This document shows, one piece after another, positions 18,546 to 27,875 of a DNA stretch of 64,000 nucleotides. The position numbers were made by a program, and so were the translations under genes. Position 1 is the stretch's first letter; each line of letters begins with the position of its first letter. Below the pieces are notes generated by a model. That model was not told where the DNA came from, made no database searches, and saw nothing but the letters and a program-made list of their open reading frames with translations. The DNA lies in contig DAOSWM010000012.1 in the NCBI GenBank assembly GCA_035380045.1, positions 1 through 64,000 on the forward strand, read 5' to 3'. The stretch is from DAOSWM01 sp035380045 (GTDB lineage Bacteria; Bacteroidota; Bacteroidia; Bacteroidales; Tenuifilaceae).

Positions 18546-19607
18546 TTAGCTGATAATAATATTTAGTTCTACCGAGAAAATGTTGTTCTGGGTGTCAATT
18601 TTGAGCTCATGTTTTCCCGGATACAGCAAGTTAAGCCTTTCCTTCACGTTTTCCAAACCGATTCCTTGGCTTGAATTCTTGCTTGGTGAATAATTGTTGT
18701 TAATGGCAAAATGTATCGAATTGATTTTATAGCTAATGCTTAAATTTATTCTGCTATCTCCTGTATTCCGGTTCACACCATGCTTAAATGCATTTTCAAC
18801 GAAAGTAAAAAGAATTAGCGGTGCTACTTCTGCATTCTGGTACGAATCGGGTAGCTGTACATTTAAGCTTAATCGGCTGTCGTGCCGAATAGACTCAAGG
18901 TCAATGTAATTCTTGAGGAACTGCACCTCCTGTTCAAGTGGAACCCTTTCTTTATCGCACTCGTACAGCATGTAGTCGAGCAACGCCGAAAGCTTTAGTA
19001 TTACATCCGGAGTCGACTCCGACTTTTCCATCCAAAGCCCGTATAGATTGTTCAACATGTTGAAAAGGAAGTGCGGATGGAGCTGTCCCTGCAGCAGCTT
19101 AATTTTTGCTTCCTTGAGTTTCAACTCTGTTTCGGTTTTTTGTCGTTCAATCCTATCGCGCTCAATAAGCTTTGAGTACGATTCAACAATGAAATGCACA
19201 ACCGTTGCGAAGAAAATAGTAATGTAGCTTCCCGAAAGGAGTAGAATAAGGTCGGTATCGTTTGGTAAGGCGCTCCCCCTGAAATGCACTGTTGTGTAGA
19301 AAAGAATTAAAATTATACAGAGAATATTTACCCAAATGCTGAAAACAATTGTAAATAGGAGTAAGTAGAAAAAGCGGAAGAAGTGCCTTTGGAAAAGAAA
19401 ACGGGGAATCAGGTAACGATTTATTAGCTGAGTTACTCCAATGCTCATTAGTGTTAGCACAAGTACAACCGGAACTCTAATAACCAGGTCGTACTGTTGA
19501 TTGCTAAAGATGAAGAAAAGCAAAAGCGAGGCAACTGCCCAGTATATGGTTTGCCATAGCCAGCTTCTCTTCTGAACAAGCAACGTATGTTCATTCAACA
19601 TGTTCAT
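18546..19607 (-). CDS. LytS-type sensor histidine kinase
   Basis: An inner-membrane kinase with four N-terminal hydrophobic segments (about residues 15-145), a short coiled coil, a His_kinase domain with phosphoacceptor His in QLHPHFLFNMLNN, and a C-terminal HATPase with ENAFKHGVN (N-box) and GIGLENVKERL (G2 box). No extracytoplasmic sensing domain is present, so the signal is probably sensed in or at the membrane. The longest frame starts at a TTG at 19616; I prefer ATG 19607 (353 residues), with another ATG at 19601. It is co-transcribed with the LytTR gene. Confidence 0.9.
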   Translation of the reverse strand: MNMLNEHTLLVQKRSWLWQTIYWAVASLLLFFIFSNQQYDLVIRVPVVLVLTLMSIGVTQLINRYLIPRFLFQRHFFRFFYLLLFTIVFSIWVNILCIILILFYTTVHFRGSALPNDTDLILLLSGSYITIFFATVVHFIVESYSKLIERDRIERQKTETELKLKEAKIKLLQGQLHPHFLFNMLNNLYGLWMEKSESTPDVILKLSALLDYMLYECDKERVPLEQEVQFLKNYIDLESIRHDSRLSLNVQLPDSYQNAEVAPLILFTFVENAFKHGVNRNTGDSRINLSISYKINSIHFAINNNYSPSKNSSQGIGLENVKERLNLLYPGKHELKIDTQNNIFSVELNIIIS

Positions 19608-19820
19608 ATTTTTCAAAGATATATTGTTACTTTTACAATTTAAAACCTATGTACCCTTTTTCGGCGAATAAACCGTTATAACCCCCAAACGGAATTATAC
19701 AACGAAAAAATACGGTTATAATTTCTTAAGGGACGAAAACGCGCAGTTTGCCTAATTTATTTGATTTCAGCATTATAATGCCGCACTTTTGTAGCATTAC
19801 TAACCAATACTTATGAAACC

Positions 19821-20183
19821 ATGCTTATAAAAAATTTAGTAGAAGGAGGAATTTGGTTTATGCTACCAATTTACGTAATGTGGATTGTAGTAATTGTGCT
19901 AACAATCATGCTCCTCGTGAAAGTTGCTGTAAAGAAGGAAGCTGATACGAAAAAACTTAGGGATTTGATACTTTTCCTGGGAAGCTTCGCTTTTTTATGG
20001 GGAATGTTAGGGCAGGTGCTCGGGATGATACAAGCCATGGGTGCTATTGAACGAGCCGGCGATATATCTCCGGCAATTATTGCTGGAGGTTTTAAAATAT
20101 CGCTGCTTGCACCAGTTTACGGATTCACACTGTTTATTATTTCCTATTTGGTGTGGTTCGTCGTCAGACGAATGGCGAAATAG
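19821..20183 (+). CDS. Minimal MotA/TolQ/ExbB-like membrane protein
   Basis: A 120-residue protein with three hydrophobic helices (about 9-33, 46-68 and 88-116). The segment GSFAFLWGMLGQVLGMIQAMGAIERAG followed by ISPAIIAGGFKISLLAPVYG matches the core of the ExbB/TolQ/MotA proton-channel family (helices 2-3 and the conserved Gly/Pro pattern). It lacks the large cytoplasmic loop of ordinary ExbB, and no ExbD/TolR partner is next to it. Such short members are seen in Bacteroidota, but their role is unknown. It is monocistronic and ends in a strong terminator. Confidence 0.65.
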   Translation: MLIKNLVEGGIWFMLPIYVMWIVVIVLTIMLLVKVAVKKEADTKKLRDLILFLGSFAFLWGMLGQVLGMIQAMGAIERAGDISPAIIAGGFKISLLAPVYGFTLFIISYLVWFVVRRMAK

Positions 20184-20197
20184 TGGCAAAAGAAATT

Positions 20198-20227
20198 AAG
20201 GTGCGAAACTTTCGCACCTTTTTTTTT
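20198..20227 (+). terminator. Intrinsic terminator after the ExbB-like gene
   Basis: The stem AAGGTGCGAA (20198-20207) / TTCGCACCTT (20211-20220) has a 3-base loop and a run of T at 20219-20227. Confidence 0.85.
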
Positions 20228-20393
20228 CTACTTCCTGTTGAAAAGGTTGTGTAACCTAGTATACACAGGTATAACAATTTGTTGTTTAGTAAATTGTGAA
20301 TAATTATTTATAAAAAAAAACTCAACGTTTGCATAAAGTAACTATTTTAGCTCAATTAAAAAGAACCTTAAATAAAACTTAACCCACAAAGTA

Positions 20394-22986
20394 ATGAAAC
20401 ATTATTTTACCCTGTTATTTAGTTTACTATTCTCGTTAACGGTTGCGTTTGCTCAAGCCCCATCACTATTCAACTACCAGGCAGTTGTTCGTGATGCTGC
20501 CGGTGTTGTGCTTTCAAACCAGGAGGTAGTTTTAAAAGTATCGGTAATTAAAGGTGAGCTAACCGGCGAAGTAGTTTTCGAAGAAACCCACACAATTACA
20601 ACAAGCATCGAGGGAGTAATTAGCGTGGCAATAGGCTCTGTTAACTCGGATGTTTTTCAATCAATTGACTGGGGAAATTCACCCTACTTCCTTTCGGTAG
20701 AGGTGAACGGAACCATGTTGGGAACCACCCAAATTCTGAGCGTTCCCTATGCCTTCTACGCAAACAGCGCAGGGAACTCCTTTAGCGGCGACTACAACGA
20801 TTTGCAGAATGTTCCCGAAAATATGGACATCGATTCGAGCGATGACTTCGATGGAGATTTTGAAAGTTTAACCAACATTCCTCAGCATCTCGATACCGAT
20901 TCAACAAACGATTTTGACGGCGATTTTGCCAAGCTAAAAAACGTTCCAGAAAACATCGACCTTGACAAAACTGACGATTTCGACGGCGATTTTGAAAGTT
21001 TAACCAACATTCCTGAACATCTCGATACAGATTCCACTAACGATTTCGATGGAAAGTTTTCAAGCCTAACCGATTTACCAGAAAACATCGACCTTGACAA
21101 GACCGATGATTTTAGCGGAGATTACAACGACCTGCTCAACAAACCACAACAACAATTCTATTGGGGCGACAAGGACAACGATGGTTTTGGCGATAAGTAC
21201 AAAGCGGTTTACGCACCTTCTGCTCCCTCGGGATATGTAGGTAATGCCGATGATTGTAACGATGACAGTTCAGTGGCTAACCCCGAAGCTGAAGAAATTT
21301 GCGATGGAATTGATAACGACTGTGATGGTGAGATTGACAACAACCCAACTGATATCAAAACATGGTATCTGGACTCTGACAATGATGGCTTTGGAAACCC
21401 CCAGGTTTCAATGTTAGCATGTTTTCAACCAGAAGGATATGTTGGAAACGATGAAGATTGTGACGACTCCAATCCTACTGTCAGCCCTGAAACACCCGAA
21501 TACTGCGATGGGATTGATAATGATTGTAACGGAGAAATTGATGATAATCCTATTGACATTGTTACATGGTACATTGATTTGGATAGTGACGGATTTGGTA
21601 ATTCCGAGGTGACAACATTATCATGCAGTCAACCGGAAGGTTACACATATCAAGCGGGCGATTGTAATGATTACAACGCCGAAATTCACCCAGGAATTGT
21701 TGAGGTTTGTGATGAGATTGATAATGATTGTGATGGAGAGGTTGATGAGCTTGCTTTTGATGCCCCTTCATGGTACATAGATGCAGATGCAGATGGCTTT
21801 GGAGGAAATGAAAATTCTATAATTGCTTGTAACCAACCTGTTGGATATGTTAGCAATGATGCAGATTGCGATGACAATGATCCAAACGTTAACCCGGAGG
21901 CTGAAGAAGTTCCAGATGATATGGATAACGATTGTGACGGTGAGGTTGACGAGGATTTGGAGCCCAATTGCATGTCTGATGACGACTGTCTTTCAGGTGA
22001 AATATGTTACAACGGCGAGTGTGTTCCTGAAGGTTCGGTTGAAACTAACTGCAACGATGATATTGATAATGATGGCGACGGATTGGTTGACTGTGAGGAT
22101 CCAGATTGTGATGGCAACGGAAACTGCCAGCCTCTTGAAGATGCAGATTTAGACGGCTACCTTTCCGATGTTGACTGCGATGATTCTGACCCGGAAATTA
22201 ACCCCGGCGCAGCAGAAATTCCTGACGATGGAGTTGATAACAACTGCAACGGACAGGTTGATGAAAATGGAGAAACAACCTGTAATAGCGATTCCGATTG
22301 CCCCGATGGTCAACATTGTGTTGATGGTCAGTGTGAAGAATTTTGCTTCCCCGATTGCGCTGGCATGGAGTGCGGTGATGATGGGTGCGGCGGTTCATGC
22401 GGAAGTTGCCCTCCTGGCCAAAGTTGCTTTGAGGGTTCATGCCACCCCGATTCCGATGGCGATGGCGTTGTAGATTTTAATGATGTTTGTCCTGGCCATG
22501 ACGATAATATTGATACTGACGATGATGGTATTCCTGATGGATGCGACGATGATATGGATGATGATGGTGATGGAATTGCCAATAATGTGGACAATTGCCC
22601 GCTAGTCTTTAACCCTGACCAAACAGATTCTGATGCCAATGGTATTGGTGATGCATGCGAAGAATCCTGCGAAGGCCAACCCTGCGAAGATGGGGATGCT
22701 TGTACGGTAGGTGATGTGTTCGATGCTGACTGCAACTGTATTGGTGGCCCAATGGTTGACTGCGATGATAATAACCCCTGTACAGTTGACACCTGTCATC
22801 CGGAATTGGGATGTATTCATGAACTTAACACACAGCCTTGCGATGACGGAAACCCATGCACAACCAATGATCAATGTATTAATGGAGAGTGCGCTGGAAC
22901 ACCGATTGATTGTGGTGAAGGAAGTGCTTGCGATCCAGCTACCGGAGCATGTATTCCTCTGGTTGATTCAGATAGTGACGGAATAT
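20394..22986 (+). CDS. Large repeat-rich exported surface protein, 3' end lost in gap
   Basis: At least 864 residues. Order: signal peptide (1-20); a beta-rich domain (about 22-125) of the sort that heads Bacteroidota tail-fibre-like proteins; six 22-residue repeats (about 129-251); five MopE-type metal-binding motifs built on CDGIDNDCDGEID; then Cys-rich EGF-like and calcium-binding DxDxDG (thrombospondin type 3) segments. The acidic repeats predict binding of many Ca2+ ions. Such proteins are usually secreted, often by the type IX system, but the C-terminal sorting domain would lie in the gap at 22987. Its role is likely adhesion or an extracellular matrix. Confidence 0.8.
20778..21146 (+). 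repeat. In-frame 66-bp tandem repeats
   Basis: Five full units of 66 bases begin at 20778, 20844, 20910, 20976 and 21042, with a partial sixth at 21108. Each encodes a 22-residue unit of the pattern xFxGDFxxLxNxPExxDxDxT. Units 2 and 4 are nearly identical, and units 3 and 5 share ENIDLDKTD, so the array is really a 132-base higher-order repeat. This suggests growth by duplication of unit pairs. Confidence 0.85.
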
Positions 22987-23086
22987 NNNNNNNNNNNNNN
23001 NNNNNNNNNNNNNNNNNNNNNNNNNNNNNNNNNNNNNNNNNNNNNNNNNNNNNNNNNNNNNNNNNNNNNNNNNNNNNNNNNNNNNN
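22987..23086. other. Assembly gap (100 N)
   Basis: Exactly 100 N of arbitrary length. The flanks show no shared sequence. It cuts the 3' ends of two convergent genes. Confidence 0.95.
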
Positions 23087-23601
23087 GATAGCTCCGCAAA
23101 CTCGCCAATTGGAATGCCAATTTTCTCACACTCCATTATTGTTTCTCGGTTTACCGATGCAGCAAAGGCTTTCTCCTTCATCCTTTTTACAACCGACTTT
23201 GTTTTAATGCTCGATATCTTCCTATCGGGGTAAACCAGAGCCGTTGCAAAGATTAGTCCCGTAATAGTTTCGCCTGCGGCGAGCGCGTGTTGGAATTTTG
23301 TTTTACGCTCCAAACCAGTCGCCATCTCGTTGTGCATTCGAATTGCATCAATAGCCTCTTCGGGTAAATCCTCCTTCATCAGCATCTCAGCACCCACTAG
23401 CGCATGGCGCTTGGGGTCGGCATCGGTTATTTCCACATCAATATCGTGCAGGAGCCCTGCAATTCCCCATACTTCCTCGTTCTCGCCAAAACGCTTTGCG
23501 AGCGCTCGCAACACTGCCTCGGAGGCTAAACAGTGGGAAACCATTTTAGGATTTTTAATATTCTGATTCAGTAGATTAATATAGTAATCGCGTGTTTTCA
23601 T
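23087..23601 (-). CDS. HD-domain protein, C-terminus lost in gap
   Basis: 171 visible residues. The HD metal-binding residues are His23, and His52-Asp53 in AGLLHDIDVE, with a further His66 and His90 (IRMHNEM) that fit the fold. HD-domain hydrolases of this small single-domain type act on nucleotides or phosphates; the substrate is unknown. The frame runs to the N gap, and by comparison with similar proteins only a short C-terminal tail is probably missing. It is divergent from the Crp/Fnr gene with 50 bases between starts. Confidence 0.8.
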
Positions 23602-23651
23602 GGTAAAAAAGTTGCTAAATTTGATGCGTAAAGATAAAAATCATAAACGGA

Positions 23652-24320
23652 ATGTTCCAAATTCTTAGCAGCTCAGCTTTTTTTGTAGGACTAAATCCAC
23701 AGGAGCTAGAGCAGATATTCAGCAAAATATTGTACTCGGTAAAATCGTTCAGCAAAGGCCAAACCATTGCACAGCGTGATGAGGAGGTAAAAAATCTATG
23801 TATTGTACTAGAAGGAACCGTTAAGGGCGAAATGGTTGATTTTACAGGAAAAATACTGAAAGTTGAAGAAATTCCAGCACCTCAACCACTTGCACATGCG
23901 GTAATGTTTAGCAACATGAACCGTTTCCCGGTTGACGTGGTTGCTATTACCGATTGCAAAATTCTTTTTATTCCACGAGCCGACGTGCTAAGGTTAATGC
24001 AGTCGAACGAAACAATTCTCAGCAATTTCTTGAATGCCGTATCAAATCGGGCTCACTTTCTTACCACAAAACTCTGGTTTTTGTCATTCAAAACCATAAA
24101 GGAGAAGGTGGCACATTACCTGTTAACCCTAGCAAAAAGCGAAACGAAAACAACCATTATTCTTCCAAAGTCGCACCAGGAGATGGCCGAGTTTTTTGGC
24201 GTTACCCGCCCATCGCTGGCCAGAGTATTTGCTGAAATGCAAGATGAGGGAATTATTACTGTAAATCGACGCGAGGTTACAATAAACAACAGGAATAAGT
24301 TACTGGAAATGATTAAGTAA
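23652..24320 (+). CDS. Crp/Fnr-family transcription regulator
   Basis: A 222-residue regulator with a cyclic-nucleotide-binding-like beta-roll (about 5-120), a dimer helix and a winged helix-turn-helix (about 150-215). The recognition region is SHQEMAEFFGVTRPSLARVFAEM. There is no N-terminal Cys cluster, so it is not an Fnr-type oxygen sensor by 4Fe-4S. The effector is unknown. TAAATTTG at 23616-23623 is a plausible -7 box without a good -33. It may control the divergent HD gene or itself. Confidence 0.88.
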   Translation: MFQILSSSAFFVGLNPQELEQIFSKILYSVKSFSKGQTIAQRDEEVKNLCIVLEGTVKGEMVDFTGKILKVEEIPAPQPLAHAVMFSNMNRFPVDVVAITDCKILFIPRADVLRLMQSNETILSNFLNAVSNRAHFLTTKLWFLSFKTIKEKVAHYLLTLAKSETKTTIILPKSHQEMAEFFGVTRPSLARVFAEMQDEGIITVNRREVTINNRNKLLEMIK

Positions 24321-24373
24321 GTCCTGAATTTTCGTATATTTGGTAGTACATATTGTGAAATTCAAAAACTAAA

Positions 24374-25585
24374 ATGAAAATTGCACTTGCTACCATCGGT
24401 TCGCGCGGCGATATTCAACCCTACATTGCACTTGGAATTGCTTTGAAAAAAAGTGGTTACGATGTAACCATTGCCACGCATCCTTGGGCTAAGGAAATCC
24501 TTTCTTCCTACGAGTTAAATCATTCTGCTATCGGCTCCAATATCGATATAAACTATGCTGCCCGCATGTTTGTTGAGAATTCAGCAAGTAGTATTAAAGG
24601 GTTAAAATTTGCGCTAAACTTTATATTCACTGTTCTTCGCGATTGTCATGCTGATTTAATGGAGGTTACAAAGAATGCCGATTTGGTAATTGGACATGGA
24701 ATTGTTGGAAATTCCGAGGCAAATATGTTGGGAAAACCATTCGTTTCAGTTTCAATTGAAACCATGGGGCTGCAAAAAGAGTACTGGAAAACAAACAACT
24801 TTCTTAAGGAGTTTGGAATATACTTGGGAGACAGTTTGAAAGGATTTATGTTCGGCAAACCCTACAAAAACTATCGCAAAGAAATTGGTGCCCCACCTGC
24901 CAGTTCAACACAACCGAAACCTTACCTAGCCCTTTTGGCAACCAGCAAATTTCTTCAGAAACCGAACTATTACTGGAAAGATAGAACCGAAATTACAGGC
25001 TTTTTCTTTGCCGACAGCCCAACAAACTTCACTCCAACTGCTGAGTTGATTGAGTTCATTTCATCGGGTGACAAACCAATTCTCATAACATTCGGTTCCA
25101 TGTTCCATAGAAAGGAGGAAACCGAAAAACTTTTCACCACAATTTGTGAAGCAGTTACCCTTTCGCATTCGCGAGCCCTGCTGTTAATGCCCGACTTGGA
25201 TGTAAAAACAGATGAAATTCCCAATAACATTTTTCCAATAAACAACATTCCATATAGCTGGCTGCTGAAACAGGTTACGCTCGTAGTTCATCACTTTGGA
25301 TTTGGTACAACCGCCGAGGTGCTGAAGGCAGGATTGCCATCAATTCCAATTCCTCACATTTTCGACCAGAAAGCCAGAGCCAAACAAATTTATAACTTAG
25401 GATTCGCTTCAAAACCCCTCAACATACAAAATGTTAATGCGCATACACTTGCAAACGAAATTTTAAGTACAAAGGCAAACTGCAAACTTTACGCAGATTG
25501 CCTTGAGCTTAGCTCAAAAATTGCTGAAGAAAAAGGGGTGGAAATTGCCGTTGAGCTGATAACTGATTATATAAACCAGCTATGA
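24374..25585 (+). CDS. Glycosyltransferase, GT1/GT28-like (MGT superfamily)
   Basis: A 403-residue GT-B enzyme. The N-terminus LATIGSRGDIQPYIALGIALK matches the glycosyltransferase family 28 N-terminal domain (SRGDxQP). The C-terminal donor site is HHFGFGTTAEVLKAGLPSI followed by Gln in IPHIFDQKARA, as in UDP-sugar-dependent sterol, macrolide and lipid glucosyltransferases. The acceptor is probably a lipid or other small molecule, but it cannot be named. It begins 53 bases after the Crp gene and has its own TATATTTG box (24335-24342), so it may be separately transcribed. Confidence 0.82.
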   Translation: MKIALATIGSRGDIQPYIALGIALKKSGYDVTIATHPWAKEILSSYELNHSAIGSNIDINYAARMFVENSASSIKGLKFALNFIFTVLRDCHADLMEVTKNADLVIGHGIVGNSEANMLGKPFVSVSIETMGLQKEYWKTNNFLKEFGIYLGDSLKGFMFGKPYKNYRKEIGAPPASSTQPKPYLALLATSKFLQKPNYYWKDRTEITGFFFADSPTNFTPTAELIEFISSGDKPILITFGSMFHRKEETEKLFTTICEAVTLSHSRALLLMPDLDVKTDEIPNNIFPINNIPYSWLLKQVTLVVHHFGFGTTAEVLKAGLPSIPIPHIFDQKARAKQIYNLGFASKPLNIQNVNAHTLANEILSTKANCKLYADCLELSSKIAEEKGVEIAVELITDYINQL

Positions 25586-25811
25586 TTTTTTAGAAATAAA
25601 TTCGATAATAATTTCTTAAATATTTTGTTATCATATTGGTTGTTAGTTATCAAGGTATTTGTACTGCAGGTTTGCATCCAACCCTGGCAATTATTTGAAG
25701 ATTATTCAAAAACTACAATAAAGCAGTTTTAAAGTAATATGCAGATTAGAAGTTGAAAATAAATCTATGCGTATGGACTATAATTAATAACGTTTTTTAA
25801 TATTATTCTCA

Positions 25812-26249
25812 TTAAAACTTCTTCCTCAAATCTACCTCATCGCCGGTAATAAAGTAGCATGGTTGGTCGCAGCTTTCGTAGTCGATGCGGGTACGCAGCT
25901 TGGTTCCATTAATTACGAAGTAATCTAGCCCGTTCTTCTGGTAAGTTGCTCTGAAGGAGTATTCTTCGTCGGTTGGTAACGAAAAGTAGAAGTATTCGGT
26001 GCGGGCAGTATCTGTTGCTGCTACAACATTATCCTCAAAAGCGCCGTAGTAAACAGTAACTGGAACCGATGGATTCTCATCGTTTATTGTCACTCTCAAT
26101 TCAACATCACCGTACTCTGGCTTATCGGCGTAGCAGTAGCTGCAATCAACAAGTACACGGTCAAGAAAGTCGTTACACGAGTTTAAAGGAGCGATAAGCA
26201 GAACGAGCATTGTGAATAGTATAATATGAATTCTTTTTAGCATGCTCAT
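25812..26249 (-). CDS. Small lipoprotein of unknown function
   Basis: 145 residues. The N-terminus is a lipoprotein signal with hydrophobic core ILFTMLVLLI and lipobox PLNSC (Cys25), so it is likely membrane anchored. Two Cys pairs (CSYCYADKP near residue 37 and CDQPC near 128) may form disulfides. The middle part looks like a beta-sandwich. I recognise no family. It begins 9 bases after the stop of the ankyrin-repeat gene, so the two probably form an operon. A second ATG two codons in is an alternative start. Confidence 0.65.
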   Translation of the reverse strand: MSMLKRIHIILFTMLVLLIAPLNSCNDFLDRVLVDCSYCYADKPEYGDVELRVTINDENPSVPVTVYYGAFEDNVVAATDTARTEYFYFSLPTDEEYSFRATYQKNGLDYFVINGTKLRTRIDYESCDQPCYFITGDEVDLRKKF

Positions 26250-26258
26250 TGAGGTTGT

Positions 26259-27683
26259 TTAGTAAATCCAGCCAATTCGTTTTGCTTCAATTTTTGTTTT
26301 ATCGATGTTAATCTTTAGTCCAAGTTGTAATTTGAAAACTAGCGGGCTAACGTTAGCAGCTTGCTTTGTTTGGTACTCAAATAAACCACTAACGTACATA
26401 TTATTGTCGTTATAGAAAATACCTCCGGCTGGTGTCAGGAACCTAAACGATTCGGGTTTTGTTTGAGCTCCAGGGTAGGAATATTTCCCCCACGAATAGT
26501 TACCGCTAATACCCAGACAAAAACCCACATTTGCTCCATTTGGCAACCTTTTTAGGTTGATAAGTTTGTTGATTCCAGCGTTTACGGTTCGTCTCCGTTC
26601 CCAGAACTGGTAGTAATCCAACTCGCTGGTCGACAAAACAGGCTTTTTGTAGGGGCGGAAGGAGTAACCCAGGTTCAGCAGCGTATTTGTTAGCGATTCG
26701 TGTACTCCTGCACCGAATTCAAACTGAAAATCGTTGCTGTTAAACCAGAAGCCTGAGTTTAGGTGAATGGCTGAAAACTGAATTTTCCGGTACCTTTTCA
26801 GCCCTTGGGCTTCGAGCATTGGAACTATTTCCGATATTCCACTCTCCCTTGCAAGTTGAATGTATCCCTTGTGGCTGCTCAAGTCTTCGTTGGCGGCTCC
26901 GTTTTGTAGAAGAATCTGAATGGCATTGGTTGCGTTGTACCGAATGGCCAGCGCAAGGGCTGTTGTTCCATTCTTGCTCCGACTGTTTACCTCGGCTTTA
27001 TAGCTTAGCAGAAGATTGAGCAACGTTGTGTCGTTATACTGAGCAGCAACCATTAGCGGAGTAAAACCTTTGTTATCGCTCAGGTTTGGGTTAGCCTCGT
27101 TTGCCAGAAGTATTTCCGAAACGTACTGAGCACCCGCATACACTGACGACATTAACGGTGTGTTGCCAAAATCATCGGTAATATTAATATCGGCACCACT
27201 GTTTAGCAGGAAGTAGGTTAGGTAGGGGTAACCAAAACCAGTAGCAATGTGGAGTGGCGAAACTCCTTCAATATCTTTTGCATTAATGTTTGCGCCAAAG
27301 TTGATTAGTAACTCGGCAATAGAATCGTTGTTGCTACGAACCGCTGCATGCAGCGCAGTATTACCATCGTAGGGGGTTGCGTTAATATCGGCTCCGTTCT
27401 CTATCAGGAATTCTGCAATCTCATAGAAACCGTTTTGCGCAGCAAACATAAGGGGAGTAACTCCATCGTAGGTTGAAACGTTGGGTGAAACACCCATTTC
27501 TATGTAATTCTTTACATCTTGAAGGTTACCGGAATCGGCATGAAGAATTAGCTGGTAGGCAATAAATTCAGGGATAGCGGTTGAATCGGAATCCTGCTTG
27601 GTATACTCCTGCGAGGAACACTTAATTGAATAGAATAGAGAAAACAATAATAAGCTATATATTATTATGTTACGATTGTGCAT
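26259..27683 (-). CDS. Exported ankyrin-repeat protein with beta-barrel-like C-terminus
   Basis: 474 residues. An N-terminal signal segment (about 1-24) is followed by seven to eight ankyrin repeats (about 45-295), recognised by repeated DGxTPLMxAAQ/NGNTALHAA patterns every 33-34 residues. The last 175 residues contain alternating aromatic strands such as FQFEFGAGVHESL, LNLGYSFRPY and FKLQLGLKINI, resembling an outer-membrane barrel of roughly 8-10 strands. I infer a periplasmic protein-binding array fixed to the outer membrane. It is followed 9 bases later by a small lipoprotein gene, a possible partner. Confidence 0.75.
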   Translation of the reverse strand: MHNRNIIIYSLLLFSLFYSIKCSSQEYTKQDSDSTAIPEFIAYQLILHADSGNLQDVKNYIEMGVSPNVSTYDGVTPLMFAAQNGFYEIAEFLIENGADINATPYDGNTALHAAVRSNNDSIAELLINFGANINAKDIEGVSPLHIATGFGYPYLTYFLLNSGADINITDDFGNTPLMSSVYAGAQYVSEILLANEANPNLSDNKGFTPLMVAAQYNDTTLLNLLLSYKAEVNSRSKNGTTALALAIRYNATNAIQILLQNGAANEDLSSHKGYIQLARESGISEIVPMLEAQGLKRYRKIQFSAIHLNSGFWFNSNDFQFEFGAGVHESLTNTLLNLGYSFRPYKKPVLSTSELDYYQFWERRRTVNAGINKLINLKRLPNGANVGFCLGISGNYSWGKYSYPGAQTKPESFRFLTPAGGIFYNDNNMYVSGLFEYQTKQAANVSPLVFKLQLGLKINIDKTKIEAKRIGWIY

Positions 27684-27875
27684 TAAGCTTCAGTTTTAAT
27701 ACTCAAAAATATAGATAATTTCAATAATATATGGTTTGCAGCAATTTGTTTATATTGCAAAAAGTTTACCATTTATTACTATCTGCGAAGTTTTTTTTGT
27801 TTTTTAAACTTGTTTATAAAAACGGAATCATAGAAAGAGCCAACGTATAGTTTGTCTCTTTAAAACCATTACACA

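Noticed and set aside
19614..19621. TATCTTTG on the minus strand as promoter of the LytS kinase
   Set aside because: It overlaps the start of the gene and has no TTG at the right distance; the transcript would begin at or inside the start codon.
20778..21146. Possible CRISPR array (regular 66-base repeats)
   Set aside because: Repeats are in frame and coding, with no unique spacers; they are protein repeats.
21562..22792. Several minus-strand ORFs rich in Ser/His opposite the MopE-type protein
   Set aside because: They are antisense shadows produced by the repetitive Asp/Cys-rich coding sequence and match no family.
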